The position numbers and the translations under genes were made by a program. Positions 1 to 13,079 of a stretch of DNA of 14,657 bases are shown here, in pieces. The notes under the pieces are model-generated. The model was not told the origin of the DNA, searched no databases, and saw only the letters and a list, made by a program, of their open reading frames with translations. Origin of the DNA: Pseudomonadota bacterium (lineage in GTDB: Bacteria > Pseudomonadota > Gammaproteobacteria > Steroidobacterales > Steroidobacteraceae); NCBI GenBank assembly GCA_021805275.1, contig JAJZFQ010000196.1, positions 30,128 through 44,784 of the forward strand, in the 5' to 3' direction. Position 1 is the first letter of the stretch. Every line of letters begins with the position of its first letter.

Positions 1-993
1 GCCCGCTGGGGCCGTGCCCGAGGCGGTGCCCGCCTTGGCCGGTGGCGCACAGAGCGCCGGGGGCGGCTGCGGCGGCGGGGCGAGCGGCTGCGCGGCGGGA
101 TTGCCGGAGAGCAACTGACCCTGGTGCGTCTGCACCGGGCCGGCGGGACTGCCCGCGTGGAACCACACCAGCATGACGGCCCGGTCGGTCTGCAGGTGGG
201 CGAAGGGTTGGGCGAGCACCCGGCTCATCGGCTGGATGGCGCTGCGGTGAATCTGCGTGATGCGCGCCACCGGGTAACCGGAGGGGAAGACCCCGCCGAG
301 TCCCGATGTGACCAGGACGTCACCTGGGCGCACATCGGCGTTCGCCGGCAGGTACGGCAGCGCGAGCGTTTCCGGATCGCCCGTGCCAACCGCGATGGTG
401 CGAAAGCCCGTGCGCTCGATCTGCACCGGCAGGTCGTGCTCCGGATCGGTGATGAGCAGCACCACGGCGCTCCACGGGCCGACGCTCATCGTCTGCCCGA
501 CGACGCCGTGATCATCGAGGACAGCCTGATTGCGGAATACCCCGTTGCGCGTGCCGCGGTCGATCAGCACCCGCTGGCGCAGCCGGCTGAGCTCGATGTC
601 GACGATGTTGGCCGGCAGCCAGCGCTCGGCGACCGGCGGCACCGAGTGCTTCAGGCCGAGCAGCGCGGCATTCTCGCTCGCCAGCGTGTCGAAGCGCAGT
701 GTGCGGATCTCCAGGTCGCGCATCCGCGTGCGCAGCCGCTGGTTCTGCGCCTCGAGTGCGCGGCGCGAGGCGAACGAGCGCTCGAGCCACTGCCAGGCGG
801 CGAGTGGAGAGTTGACCGCAACCTCAACCGGATAGGTGAGCGCCTGCAGCGCATAGCGCATCCGCTCCAGCAGATCCATGCGCTGGTCGAGCACCATGAT
901 CACGAGCGAGACCAGCGCGTAGAGCGTGAATCGGAACCCCGGGGAGCCCCCGCGGCTGTGCTGCGATCCGCTTCGGGTGCCGAAACCCGCCAC
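1..993 (-). CDS. mreC: Rod shape-determining protein MreC (3' end beyond window)
   Basis: MreC is a bitopic inner-membrane protein whose periplasmic beta domain links the MreB filament to the elongation peptidoglycan synthases. The 331 visible codons show a short basic N-terminus, one membrane segment at about residues 21-36 (RFTLYALVSLVIMVLDQR), a coiled coil at about 75-112 and the beta-rich MreC domain at about 120-278, including ITDPEHDLPVQIERTG and DVLVTSGLGGVFPSGYPV. A low-complexity tail rich in Pro, Ala and Gly follows from about 283 and is still open at the window edge. The GTG at 993 is chosen because no ATG occurs before the membrane segment; no good ribosome binding site precedes it. 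It starts 11 bases after the mreB stop, so both are probably on one transcript; mreD would be expected next, outside the window. Family identity is firm; the exact start is less certain. Confidence 0.9.
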   Translation of the reverse strand, partial: MAGFGTRSGSQHSRGGSPGFRFTLYALVSLVIMVLDQRMDLLERMRYALQALTYPVEVAVNSPLAAWQWLERSFASRRALEAQNQRLRTRMRDLEIRTLRFDTLASENAALLGLKHSVPPVAERWLPANIVDIELSRLRQRVLIDRGTRNGVFRNQAVLDDHGVVGQTMSVGPWSAVVLLITDPEHDLPVQIERTGFRTIAVGTGDPETLALPYLPANADVRPGDVLVTSGLGGVFPSGYPVARITQIHRSAIQPMSRVLAQPFAHLQTDRAVMLVWFHAGSPAGPVQTHQGQLLSGNPAAQPLAPPPQPPPALCAPPAKAGTASGTAPAG

Positions 994-1004
994 GGTGCGC
1001 GCAG

Positions 1005-2149
<1,145 letters not shown>

Positions 2150-2158
2150 GGCAACATG

Positions 2159-2164
2159 TATGAT
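2159..2164 (+). promoter_or_regulatory. Candidate -10 element for gatCAB
   Basis: TATGAT matches the sigma70 -10 consensus at 5 of 6 positions and stands out in this GC-rich sequence. Transcription would begin near 2171, about 28 bases before the gatC start. No convincing -35 hexamer lies 16-18 bases upstream, so the call is weak. If correct, it excludes the in-frame ATG at 2160 as the gatC start. Confidence 0.3.
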
Positions 2165-2198
2165 TTCGAGCGGTAATCCCGCTGCGCCGGAACCACCG

Positions 2199-2489
2199 AT
2201 GGCCCTCACCCGCGAACAAGTCGAAAACATCGCCCACCTGGCCCGCCTCGAGCTGGAGGCCGGCGAGATCCCGCAGTTCCAGCAGAGCCTCTCGCGCATC
2301 GTCGATTTCATCGGCGAGCTCGAGCGGTCGGACACCGCAGGCGTAGCGCCGATGGCCCATCCGCTGCCGGGCCTCGCCCAGCGGCTGCGCCCCGATGCGG
2401 TCACCGAGCGGGACGAGCACGAGCTGCACCAGAGGAACGCCCCGCAGGTCGCCGCGGGGCTCTACTTGGTGCCCAAGGTCATCGAATGA
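2199..2489 (+). CDS. gatC: Asp-tRNA(Asn)/Glu-tRNA(Gln) amidotransferase subunit C
   Basis: GatC is the small subunit of the GatCAB amidotransferase; it wraps around the GatA-GatB interface and stabilises GatA. The 96-residue product has the family length and its hallmarks: [19 protein letters not shown] at the N-terminus, the central VAPMAHPL segment, RLRPDAVTE, and the C-terminal [10 protein letters not shown]. The ATG at 2199 is chosen because it aligns with the usual GatC N-terminus; a weak GGAA lies six bases upstream. An in-frame ATG at 2160 would add 13 residues without family counterpart and falls inside the candidate -10 element. The gene heads a gatC-gatA-gatB operon, divergent from mreB; gatA begins 13 bases after its stop. 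Confidence 0.95.
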   Translation: MALTREQVENIAHLARLELEAGEIPQFQQSLSRIVDFIGELERSDTAGVAPMAHPLPGLAQRLRPDAVTERDEHELHQRNAPQVAAGLYLVPKVIE

Positions 2490-2502
2490 GGCCCCTGAAC
2501 CT

Positions 2503-3960
2503 GTGATTCACCGCCAAACCCTGACGCAGCTGGCTCGAGACCTGCGCGCCCGCAAGGTCTCCAGCGTCGAGCTCGTGCGAACGTTCCTGGCGCGCATCGA
2601 GGCGAGCCAGCCGGAGCTGAACGCCTTCGTCTCCATCACCGCCGAGCAGGCGCTCGCCGATGCCGAGGCGGCCGACCAGCGACTCGCCGGCGGCGGCGGC
2701 GGCGCGCTGGAAGGCGTGCCGATCGGACACAAGGACCTGTTCTGCACCGCCGGGGTGCGCACCAGCTGCGGCTCGCGGATGCTCGCGAACTTCGTCTCGC
2801 CCTACGACGCCACCGTGGTGGCGCGGCTGAAGGCCGCCGGCGCGGTGATGCTCGGCAAGCTCAATATGGACGAGTTCGCCATGGGTTCCTCGAACGAAAC
2901 CAGCCACTTCGGCCCGGTGCGCAACCCCTGGAACACGGCGCTGGTTCCGGGGGGGTCCTCGGGCGGCTCGGCCGCAGCCGTGGCCGCGCGGCTGCTGCCG
3001 GCGGCAACCGCCACCGACACCGGCGGCTCGATCCGCCAGCCGGCCGCGTTCTGCGGCATCACCGGCATCAAGCCGACCTACGGCCGCGTGTCGCGCTACG
3101 GGATGATCGCCTTTGCCTCGAGCCTCGATCAGGGCGGAGTGCTCGCCGCGAGCGCTGAGGATGCCGCCCGGGTGCTGCGCGAGATGGCCGGGTTCGATCC
3201 ACGGGATTCGACCAGCGTCGACAGACCGGTGCCGGATTACCTCGCCGGGCTCGGCGCGCCGCTCCAGGGCGTGCGCATCGGGGTGCTGAAGGAGTTCTTC
3301 GACACCGGACTCGATCCGCAGTGCGAGCGGTGCGTGCGCGAGGCGTTGAGGGTGTTCGAGCGCCTCGGGGCGCGGCTGCACGAGGTGAGCCTGGCGAACA
3401 TCCCGCTGTCCGTGCCGGTCTACTACGTCGTGGCGCCGGCGGAGTGCTCCTCGAATCTGGCGCGCTACGACGGGGTGCGCTTCGGACACCGCTGCCGCGA
3501 CCCGCGCGACCTGCAGGATCTCTACAAGCGGTCCCGCTCGGAGGGCTTCGGGACCGAGGTCAAGCGGCGCATCATGACCGGCACCTACGTGCTGTCGGCC
3601 GGGTACTACGATGCGTACTACCTCAAGGCCCAGCGCGTGCGCCGCCTCATCACCGCGGATTTCGCGCGCGCCTTCGGCGAGGTCGACCTGCTGATGGGCC
3701 CGACCACACCGACCGCGGCGTTCGCCCTCGGTGCCAAGACGGCCGATCCGATCACCATGTACTTGAACGACATCTACACCATCAGCGCCAATCTGGCGGG
3801 GCTGCCGGCGATGTCCGTGCCGTGCGGATTCACCGCGGGGCTGCCGGTCGGCTTGCAGATCATCGGGCCGCACTTCGCCGAACAGGCACTGCTGCACGCC
3901 GCGCACCGCTACCAGCTCGAGACCGACTGGCACCTGCGCATCCCGGAGCGGTACGCATGA
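2503..3960 (+). CDS. gatA: Asp-tRNA(Asn)/Glu-tRNA(Gln) amidotransferase subunit A
   Basis: GatA is the amidase-signature subunit that hydrolyses glutamine and passes ammonia to GatB, which amidates Glu-tRNA(Gln) or Asp-tRNA(Asn). From the GTG at 2503 the product is 485 residues, the usual length. The Ser-cisSer-Lys triad is visible as Lys77 (GHKDLF), Ser152 (PGGSSGGS) and Ser176 ([10 protein letters not shown]), with the same spacing as the S. aureus enzyme (79/154/178). The GTG is the plausible start: it gives the typical N-terminus [14 protein letters not shown], and a GAGG overlapping the gatC stop lies 11 bases before it. A run of five Gly codons (all GGC) lies at about residues 63-67. 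The stop overlaps the gatB start by four bases (ATGA), indicating translational coupling. Confidence 0.95.
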   Translation: MIHRQTLTQLARDLRARKVSSVELVRTFLARIEASQPELNAFVSITAEQALADAEAADQRLAGGGGGALEGVPIGHKDLFCTAGVRTSCGSRMLANFVSPYDATVVARLKAAGAVMLGKLNMDEFAMGSSNETSHFGPVRNPWNTALVPGGSSGGSAAAVAARLLPAATATDTGGSIRQPAAFCGITGIKPTYGRVSRYGMIAFASSLDQGGVLAASAEDAARVLREMAGFDPRDSTSVDRPVPDYLAGLGAPLQGVRIGVLKEFFDTGLDPQCERCVREALRVFERLGARLHEVSLANIPLSVPVYYVVAPAECSSNLARYDGVRFGHRCRDPRDLQDLYKRSRSEGFGTEVKRRIMTGTYVLSAGYYDAYYLKAQRVRRLITADFARAFGEVDLLMGPTTPTAAFALGAKTADPITMYLNDIYTISANLAGLPAMSVPCGFTAGLPVGLQIIGPHFAEQALLHAAHRYQLETDWHLRIPERYA

Positions 3961-5396
3961 GCGCCTGGGAGACGGTGATCGGACTGGAGATCCACGCCCA
4001 GCTCGCCACCCGATCGAAGATCTTCTCCGGGGCCGCCACCGCCTACGGGGCCGCGCCCAACAGCCAGGCGTGCCTGGTGGACCTCGGCTACCCCGGCGTG
4101 CTGCCCGTGCTCAATGCCGAGGCGGTGCGCATGGCGGTGCGCTTCGGTCTCGCCATCGGTGCGCGCATCGCGCGCCAGTCGGTGTTCGCGCGCAAGAACT
4201 ACTTCTACCCGGACCTGCCCAAGGGCTACCAGATCAGCCAGTACGAGCTGCCGATCGTAGCCCAGGGTACGATCGACATCGTGCTCGAGGACGGGTCGGT
4301 CAAGCGCATCGGGGTGACCCGCGCGCACCTGGAGGAGGATGCTGGCAAGTCGCTGCACGAGGGGCTGGGGGCGCTGAGCGGCATCGACCTGAACCGCGCC
4401 GGTACGCCGCTCATCGAGATCGTCTCGGAGCCCGAGATGCGCTCGGCCAAGGAGGCCGTCGCCTACATGAAGAAGGTGCACACCCTGGTGCGCTACCTGG
4501 AGATCTGCGACGGCAACATGCAGGAAGGCTCGTTCCGCTGCGACGCGAACGTCTCGGTGCGCCCGGTGGGCGCGCAGAAGTTCGGCACGCGGGCCGAGAT
4601 CAAGAACATCAATTCCTTCCGCTACGTGGAGAAGGCGATCCAGTACGAGGTCGCCCGCCAGATCGAGCTGCTCGAGTCCGGCGGCAAGGTCGTCCAGGAG
4701 ACCCGCCTGTACGATCCGGACAAGGGCGAGACGCGCTCGATGCGCTCGAAGGAGGAGGCGAACGACTATCGCTACTTCCCCGATCCGGATCTGCTGCCGC
4801 TCGAGCTCGAGGAGCCGTACATCGAGGCGGTGCGCGCGGCGCTGCCGGAGCTGCCGGATGCCAAGGCGGCGCGTTTCGCCAGCCAGTACGGCCTTTCGGT
4901 CTACGACGCCGGGGTGCTCACGGCCAGCCGCGATCTGGCCGACTATTACGAGACCGTGGTGCGCGCCGTGCCGACACAGCCGAAGCTGGCGGCGAACTGG
5001 GTGATGGGCGAGCTGGCCGCGGCGTTGAACAAGGAGGGTCTGGAGGTCGGCTCGGGCCGTCTGCCCGCCGAGCGCCTCGCCGGGCTGCTTGCACGCATCG
5101 CCGATGCGACCATCTCCGGCAAGATCGCCAAGGAGGTGTTCGAGGCCATGTGGAGCGGCGGGCAGGACGCCGATGCCCTCATCGAGGCGAAGGGTCTGAA
5201 GCAGATCACCGACACCAGCGCGATCGAGCAGGCGATCGAGGCGGTCATGGCAAAGAATCCGGCGCAGCTTGCCGACTACCGCGCGGGCAAGGACAAGCTG
5301 TTCGGATTTTTCGTCGGCCAAGTCATGAAGGCGACGCAGGGCAAGGCCAATCCCGCCCAGCTGAACGAGCTACTGAAGAAGAAGCTCTGCGGTTGA
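3957..5396 (+). CDS. gatB: Asp-tRNA(Asn)/Glu-tRNA(Gln) amidotransferase subunit B
   Basis: GatB binds the mischarged tRNA, activates the Asp or Glu side chain with ATP and receives ammonia from GatA. The 479-residue product has the standard architecture: catalytic cradle domain at about 1-295 with [55 protein letters not shown] and [15 protein letters not shown], then a helical domain and the YqeY-like tail ending in [13 protein letters not shown]. The early CxxC-type zinc motif of some bacterial GatB proteins is incomplete here ([11 protein letters not shown]), as in other proteobacterial forms. The ATG at 3957 overlaps the gatA stop, and GGAG lies eight bases upstream inside gatA, so the start is well supported. 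GatCAB implies an indirect route to Gln-tRNA, Asn-tRNA or both; which one depends on the synthetases elsewhere in the genome. Confidence 0.96.
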   Translation: MSAWETVIGLEIHAQLATRSKIFSGAATAYGAAPNSQACLVDLGYPGVLPVLNAEAVRMAVRFGLAIGARIARQSVFARKNYFYPDLPKGYQISQYELPIVAQGTIDIVLEDGSVKRIGVTRAHLEEDAGKSLHEGLGALSGIDLNRAGTPLIEIVSEPEMRSAKEAVAYMKKVHTLVRYLEICDGNMQEGSFRCDANVSVRPVGAQKFGTRAEIKNINSFRYVEKAIQYEVARQIELLESGGKVVQETRLYDPDKGETRSMRSKEEANDYRYFPDPDLLPLELEEPYIEAVRAALPELPDAKAARFASQYGLSVYDAGVLTASRDLADYYETVVRAVPTQPKLAANWVMGELAAALNKEGLEVGSGRLPAERLAGLLARIADATISGKIAKEVFEAMWSGGQDADALIEAKGLKQITDTSAIEQAIEAVMAKNPAQLADYRAGKDKLFGFFVGQVMKATQGKANPAQLNELLKKKLCG

Positions 5397-5427
5397 GTCG
5401 CACGGGCGAATGCCCCATGCTCGGCGC

Positions 5428-6339
5428 ATGGACGCTGACACCGGATCCGACACGGTTCGCCGATTCCTCGTTGAGGACCAGCCGGTGCGCGGGCACTGGG
5501 TGCGCCTCGATGCGGCGTGGCGCGAGCTGCGCGCGAACGGCGATTACCCGCCGCCCGTGCGTGCGCTGCTGGGGGAGGCGGTGGCCGCCTCGGTGCTGCT
5601 CGCCGCGACGCTGAAATTCCAGGGGCGACTCACGCTGCAGCTGCAGGGCTCGGGCGCGGTGCGGCTGCTGGTCGCGCAGTGCACCCACCAGTTCGGGGTA
5701 CGCGCGGTCGCGCAATATGACGAGGCGCTCGTGGCGGCCCTCGGCGAGGCAGGCAACGTCGGCGAGGTGTTTCGCGGCCTCGCCGGCGAGGGCGGTCGCG
5801 TCACCGTCACCATCGAGGCCGACGAGCGCAATCTGCGCTACCAGGGCATCGTGCCCCTCACCGGCCGCTCGCTCGCGGAGTCTCTCGAGGGTTATTTCCG
5901 CGCCTCCGAGCAGCTGCCCACACGCGTGCATCTTGCCGCCGACGGACACAGCTGCGCGGGGTTGCTGGTGCAAAAGCTGCCGCAGAGCGAGACCGATACC
6001 GACGATCTGTGGCGCTCGGTCGAGCGAAGCACGGGCCGCCTGAAGGCCGGGGCGCTGCTGCACGAGGGCGTGGAGTCGCTGCTCGGCGCCACACTGGCGG
6101 CGCACGACGTGCGGTTGTTCCGGGGCACCCCGGTACGCTTCGAGTGTCGCTGCGGAGAGGGCCGGGTCACCTCGCTCCTGCGGGCCCTCGGGGCCGAGGA
6201 GGTGCGCGACATCCTCGCCGAGCAGGGTGCCGTGACGGTGACCTGCGAGTTCTGCCATCGGCCCTATCGGTTCGATGCCCAGGCGGTCGAGGCGCTGTTC
6301 ACCGGCGGGGCGTCGGAGCACTCCCTGTCGATCCACTGA
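5428..6339 (+). CDS. hslO: Hsp33 redox-regulated molecular chaperone
   Basis: HslO (Hsp33) is a cytoplasmic holdase chaperone that is inactive while reduced and zinc-bound, and is switched on by oxidative unfolding. The product is 303 residues from the ATG at 5428, close to the usual 290 or so. The N-terminal body starts with the family-like RRFLVEDQPVRGHWVRLDAAW. The C-terminal zinc switch is complete, with Cys240-x-Cys242 (ECRCG) and Cys273-x-x-Cys276 (CEFC), matching the CxC/CxxC arrangement of E. coli. An in-frame ATG at 5410 would add six residues (MPHARR); neither start has a clear ribosome binding site, and 5428 fits the family better. It follows gatB by 31 bases, so it may be cotranscribed with gatCAB or use a promoter of its own that I cannot see. 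Confidence 0.93.
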   Translation: MDADTGSDTVRRFLVEDQPVRGHWVRLDAAWRELRANGDYPPPVRALLGEAVAASVLLAATLKFQGRLTLQLQGSGAVRLLVAQCTHQFGVRAVAQYDEALVAALGEAGNVGEVFRGLAGEGGRVTVTIEADERNLRYQGIVPLTGRSLAESLEGYFRASEQLPTRVHLAADGHSCAGLLVQKLPQSETDTDDLWRSVERSTGRLKAGALLHEGVESLLGATLAAHDVRLFRGTPVRFECRCGEGRVTSLLRALGAEEVRDILAEQGAVTVTCEFCHRPYRFDAQAVEALFTGGASEHSLSIH

Positions 6340-6389
6340 AGCGTCCCGTCGGCCACGGCATCCCGTAGCACGATCGAGCGGGTCTCTCC

Positions 6390-6413
6390 CCAGGCTTTCC
6401 CCGGTTTGCCTGG
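6390..6413. repeat. Inverted repeat CCAGGC...GCCTGG upstream of sahR
   Basis: Two perfect 6-base arms (6390-6395 and 6408-6413) are separated by 12 bases in the gap between hslO and sahR. The right arm overlaps a TTGCCT hexamer (6406-6411) that could serve as a -35 element. It could be a weak hairpin closing hslO, without a T tract, or a protein-binding site. Chance is a real alternative. Confidence 0.25.
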
Positions 6414-6434
6414 TGTGCTAGCATGTATTTAAAG
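6406..6434 (+). promoter_or_regulatory. Candidate promoter of the sahR-metF-metH cluster
   Basis: TTGCCT (6406-6411) is followed 17 bases later by the AT-rich TTAAAG (6429-6434) inside the palindrome. The alternative is an extended -10 at 6416-6424 (TG, one base, TAGCAT), which has only a poor -35. In either case the promoter core lies close to or within the palindrome at 6425-6456, so a bound repressor would block polymerase. The hexamer matches are modest. Confidence 0.35.
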
Positions 6435-6456
6435 ATTTGTGCAATTCTTCAAATAC
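6425..6456. promoter_or_regulatory. 32-bp near-perfect palindrome, probable SahR operator
   Basis: The left arm GTATTTAAAGA and right arm TCTTCAAATAC flank a 10-base centre. Over the whole 32 bases, 26 positions equal their reverse complement. It is the only markedly AT-rich island in this region and ends two bases before the start of the ArsR-type regulator gene. ArsR-family dimers bind such AT-rich dyads and usually regulate themselves, so this is most likely the operator for sahR and the downstream metF and metH. The symmetry is seen directly; the bound protein is inferred. Confidence 0.7.
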
Positions 6457-6458
6457 GG

Positions 6459-7370
6459 ATGGCCACTTCGCAGGACCTGTTGCTCTGGCTGAGGTCTGCC
6501 GCGGAAGCGACGCGGCTGAGGCTGCTCGGGCTGTGCGCGGAGCGGGACCTCAGCGTCTGCGACCTGGCCGAGGCGCTCGGCCAGAGCGAACCGCGGGTCT
6601 CGCGGCATCTGCGGATCCTGACCGAGGCGGGGCTGCTCGAGCGGATCCGCCACGGACAGTGGGTGCACTACCGCCTGGCGCGCGAGGGGCCGGCGGCGCA
6701 GTTCACCCTGGGACTGCTCGGGCAGTGGGACCGTTCCGATCCGGCACGCCTGCAGGACCTGCGGCGCAGCGCTGGATCGAGCGCGCCGGGCAGCGCCGGA
6801 CCCGGCGTCTCGCGCCTCGGCCGCGAGCTGCGCGCGGTGCTCGAGGCGGAACTCCCCGAGCGGCCGCGCTCGGTGCTGCTGGTCGGCGTCGGTCACCCGG
6901 AGTTGCTCGCCAGTGTGGCGCGCCGCGCCGCGCAGTGCACGGCCATCGCCCACTCGCGCCGTGCGGCGCAGGCGGCCCGGGCCATGCTCGAGCGCGAACG
7001 GCTGTCCTGCCGCGTCGTGCCGGCGAGTGGCGGGGAGTGGCTGAGCGAGACGGACCTCGAGCGCACGGGGCGCGGCTTCCCGGCCGTCATCCTCGATCAC
7101 CTCGCCTGGGCCGAACCGGTGACGCAGGCGGTGCTTGCCGCGGCGCGCACCGCGCTGCCGAGCGAGGGGCGGCTGTGGCTGTTCGAGCGTTACCCGGCCG
7201 CCACCGCCGAGCGAGTCGTCGAGCATCCGATCGCGCAGCTGCGGCGGCGTCTGGCGGAGGCGGGCCTCGAGTGCCAGCGCATCCGCCCCATCGAGGCCGA
7301 CGCTCAGCACGTGTTGGCCGCCTCCGCCGCCCCGGGGCACGGCGGCGTGGCTCTGGGCCGGACCGGTTGA
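6459..7370 (+). CDS. sahR: ArsR-family regulator with methyltransferase-like sensor domain (SahR type)
   Basis: This is a 303-residue two-domain regulator. Residues 1-85 form an ArsR winged helix, with recognition helix near 43-59 (SEPRVSRHLRILTEAGLLER) and wing RHGQWVHYRLA. Residues about 135-290 resemble a class I SAM methyltransferase fold, but a degenerate one: motif I reads VLLVGVGHPEL rather than GxGxG, and the acidic residue ending strand 2 is His165 (TAIAHS). The arsenic-binding CVC of metal-sensing ArsR is absent (LSVCDL). SahR-family repressors are known to use such a domain to bind S-adenosylhomocysteine, which releases them from operators of SAM-cycle genes including metF and metH. 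Its place 39 bases before metF and behind a palindrome supports this identity. The ATG at 6459 is chosen; the ATG at 6423 would translate the operator. No Shine-Dalgarno sequence is visible at 6459. Confidence 0.8.
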   Translation: MATSQDLLLWLRSAAEATRLRLLGLCAERDLSVCDLAEALGQSEPRVSRHLRILTEAGLLERIRHGQWVHYRLAREGPAAQFTLGLLGQWDRSDPARLQDLRRSAGSSAPGSAGPGVSRLGRELRAVLEAELPERPRSVLLVGVGHPELLASVARRAAQCTAIAHSRRAAQAARAMLERERLSCRVVPASGGEWLSETDLERTGRGFPAVILDHLAWAEPVTQAVLAAARTALPSEGRLWLFERYPAATAERVVEHPIAQLRRRLAEAGLECQRIRPIEADAQHVLAASAAPGHGGVALGRTG

Positions 7371-8336
<966 letters not shown>

Positions 8337-8398
8337 GTGGCCGGGGCAGCTCCTGCGCACGGCGGGTCGAGCCGGCTCCGAAGCGGCAGATCCGATCC

Positions 8399-8421
8399 GC
8401 GCACCGCCGGGCGGCGTGCGC
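8399..8421 (+). repeat. GC-rich hairpin abutting the first possible metH ATG
   Basis: GCGCAC (8399-8404) pairs with GTGCGC (8416-8421). An inner GCC/GGC pair closes a GGGC loop with one bulged C, giving about nine base pairs. An outer pair, GATCCGC (8394-8400) with GCGGATC (8441-8447), is an alternative or extension. The hairpin ends on the base before the ATG at 8422, so it would bury a ribosome binding site for that codon. It may be a leader structure or simply a result of high GC. Confidence 0.35.
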
Positions 8422-12216
<3,795 letters not shown>

Positions 12217-12217
12217 G

Positions 12218-12239
12218 CGCGCCGGTCAACCACCGCGCG
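12218..12239. terminator. Possible bidirectional hairpin between convergent genes
   Basis: CGCG+CGGT (12218-12221, 12223-12226) pairs with ACCG+CGCG (12232-12239), with one bulged C and a five-base loop. It sits between and across the stop codons of metH and the opposing membrane-protein gene, where a shared terminator would be expected. There is no T run on either side, so it is not a classical intrinsic terminator. A 12-bp perfect palindrome, ACCGCGCGCGGT (12232-12243), overlaps its right half. Confidence 0.3.
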
Positions 12240-13032
12240 CGGTCTGGCGCAGCTGCAGGTCGCCGAACAGGGTGAGCTGGGTGGCGGTGAAGAAAATCAA
12301 TCCCATCGCGCCGACGGCGAGGACCACGGCCGACATGATTGCGCGCGCGACCGCGTCGGACCGGCCCGCGCCGGGGAGTATCATCGCGGTGATGACCGCC
12401 GTGAGCAGCCACACGGTGACGATGATGGAGGCGCTGATCGCGTACAGCGCAGCGGCACGCCACCAGTTGCTGCGGGTGATCTGCAGGCTGTAGAGGAGGC
12501 TTTGCAGCACCCCTTTGCGGGTCAGCATGCGCGTCGGCAGCGCCAGCGAGAGGCTCACCAGGACATAGAATGCGACCAGCACCATCACGGCGAGGCCGAC
12601 CTGGCGGTAGGGCTGGATCAGCGTGAGCGGCGGACTGATCAGCGTGAGCATCAGCACATCCCCGATGAGGACGATCGCGACGACCGCCGGGGTCTGTTTG
12701 AGCGCCTCCAGCAGGTCGCGCTCGCCGGGCGGCCGTCCGGCGGCAATGGCCGCCTGGCGCAGCAGCATCGCCATCCACAGCGTGAAGAACAGCAGGTAGC
12801 CGAGCAGGTATAACCCGACCCACACCGGATCGTTCAATTCGAGCGGCGTAGGCATCATGGTCGGGACATGCCCGCGCGCGAGGTCATAGAGCGTGGACAA
12901 CTGGCCGAACAGGATGGCGATCGAGGCGTACGGCAGGCACTTCGGCAGCGAGATGCGGAAGATCTTCAGGCTGGCGTCGAGCAGTTCCGCCAGGGTGCGC
13001 GGCCGTACGGGCGGGTACAGTGATAAGGTCAT
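12226..13032 (-). CDS. Polytopic inner-membrane protein of unknown function
   Basis: I do not recognise a characterised family with certainty. The 268-residue product has a short cytoplasmic-looking N-terminus (LYPPVRPRTLAELLDASLKIFR) and about six hydrophobic segments, at roughly 33-50, 68-95, 114-137, 144-166, 190-218 and 229-252. No signal peptide, catalytic motif or nucleotide-binding motif is visible. The layout, with an amphipathic N-terminal helix and the basic loop MLTRKGVLQSLLYSLQITRSNWWR before segment five, recalls the YciC-like or DUF-type integral membrane proteins found in many gammaproteobacteria; that is a resemblance only. The ATG at 13032 is chosen because the upstream extension of the frame is Arg/Pro/Ala-rich antisense to prmC. 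It converges on metH, with nine bases between the stop codons, and diverges from prmC across 47 bases. Confidence 0.85.
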   Translation of the reverse strand: MTLSLYPPVRPRTLAELLDASLKIFRISLPKCLPYASIAILFGQLSTLYDLARGHVPTMMPTPLELNDPVWVGLYLLGYLLFFTLWMAMLLRQAAIAAGRPPGERDLLEALKQTPAVVAIVLIGDVLMLTLISPPLTLIQPYRQVGLAVMVLVAFYVLVSLSLALPTRMLTRKGVLQSLLYSLQITRSNWWRAAALYAISASIIVTVWLLTAVITAMILPGAGRSDAVARAIMSAVVLAVGAMGLIFFTATQLTLFGDLQLRQTARGG

Positions 13033-13079
13033 CGGCCAATCATAACTGCGTGATGATGAGAACCGCCATCGACTCTGCA

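Noticed and set aside
2160..2198. Upstream in-frame ATG at 2160 for gatC
   Set aside because: It would add 13 residues absent from GatC proteins and lies inside the candidate -10 element.
3909..5321. Antisense open frame opposite gatB (and a similar one opposite gatA at 2479-3933)
   Set aside because: Same GC-bias artefact; the sense strand carries intact GatA and GatB with all catalytic residues.
6423..6458. Upstream in-frame ATG at 6423 for the ArsR-type regulator
   Set aside because: Its 12 extra residues would be encoded by the palindrome itself and precede the normal start of the winged-helix domain.
6459..6720. Arsenic- or metal-responsive ArsR repressor
   Set aside because: The CVC metal-binding motif is missing (LSVCDL) and no ars or metal-export genes are nearby; the extra methyltransferase-like domain and the met neighbours point to SahR.
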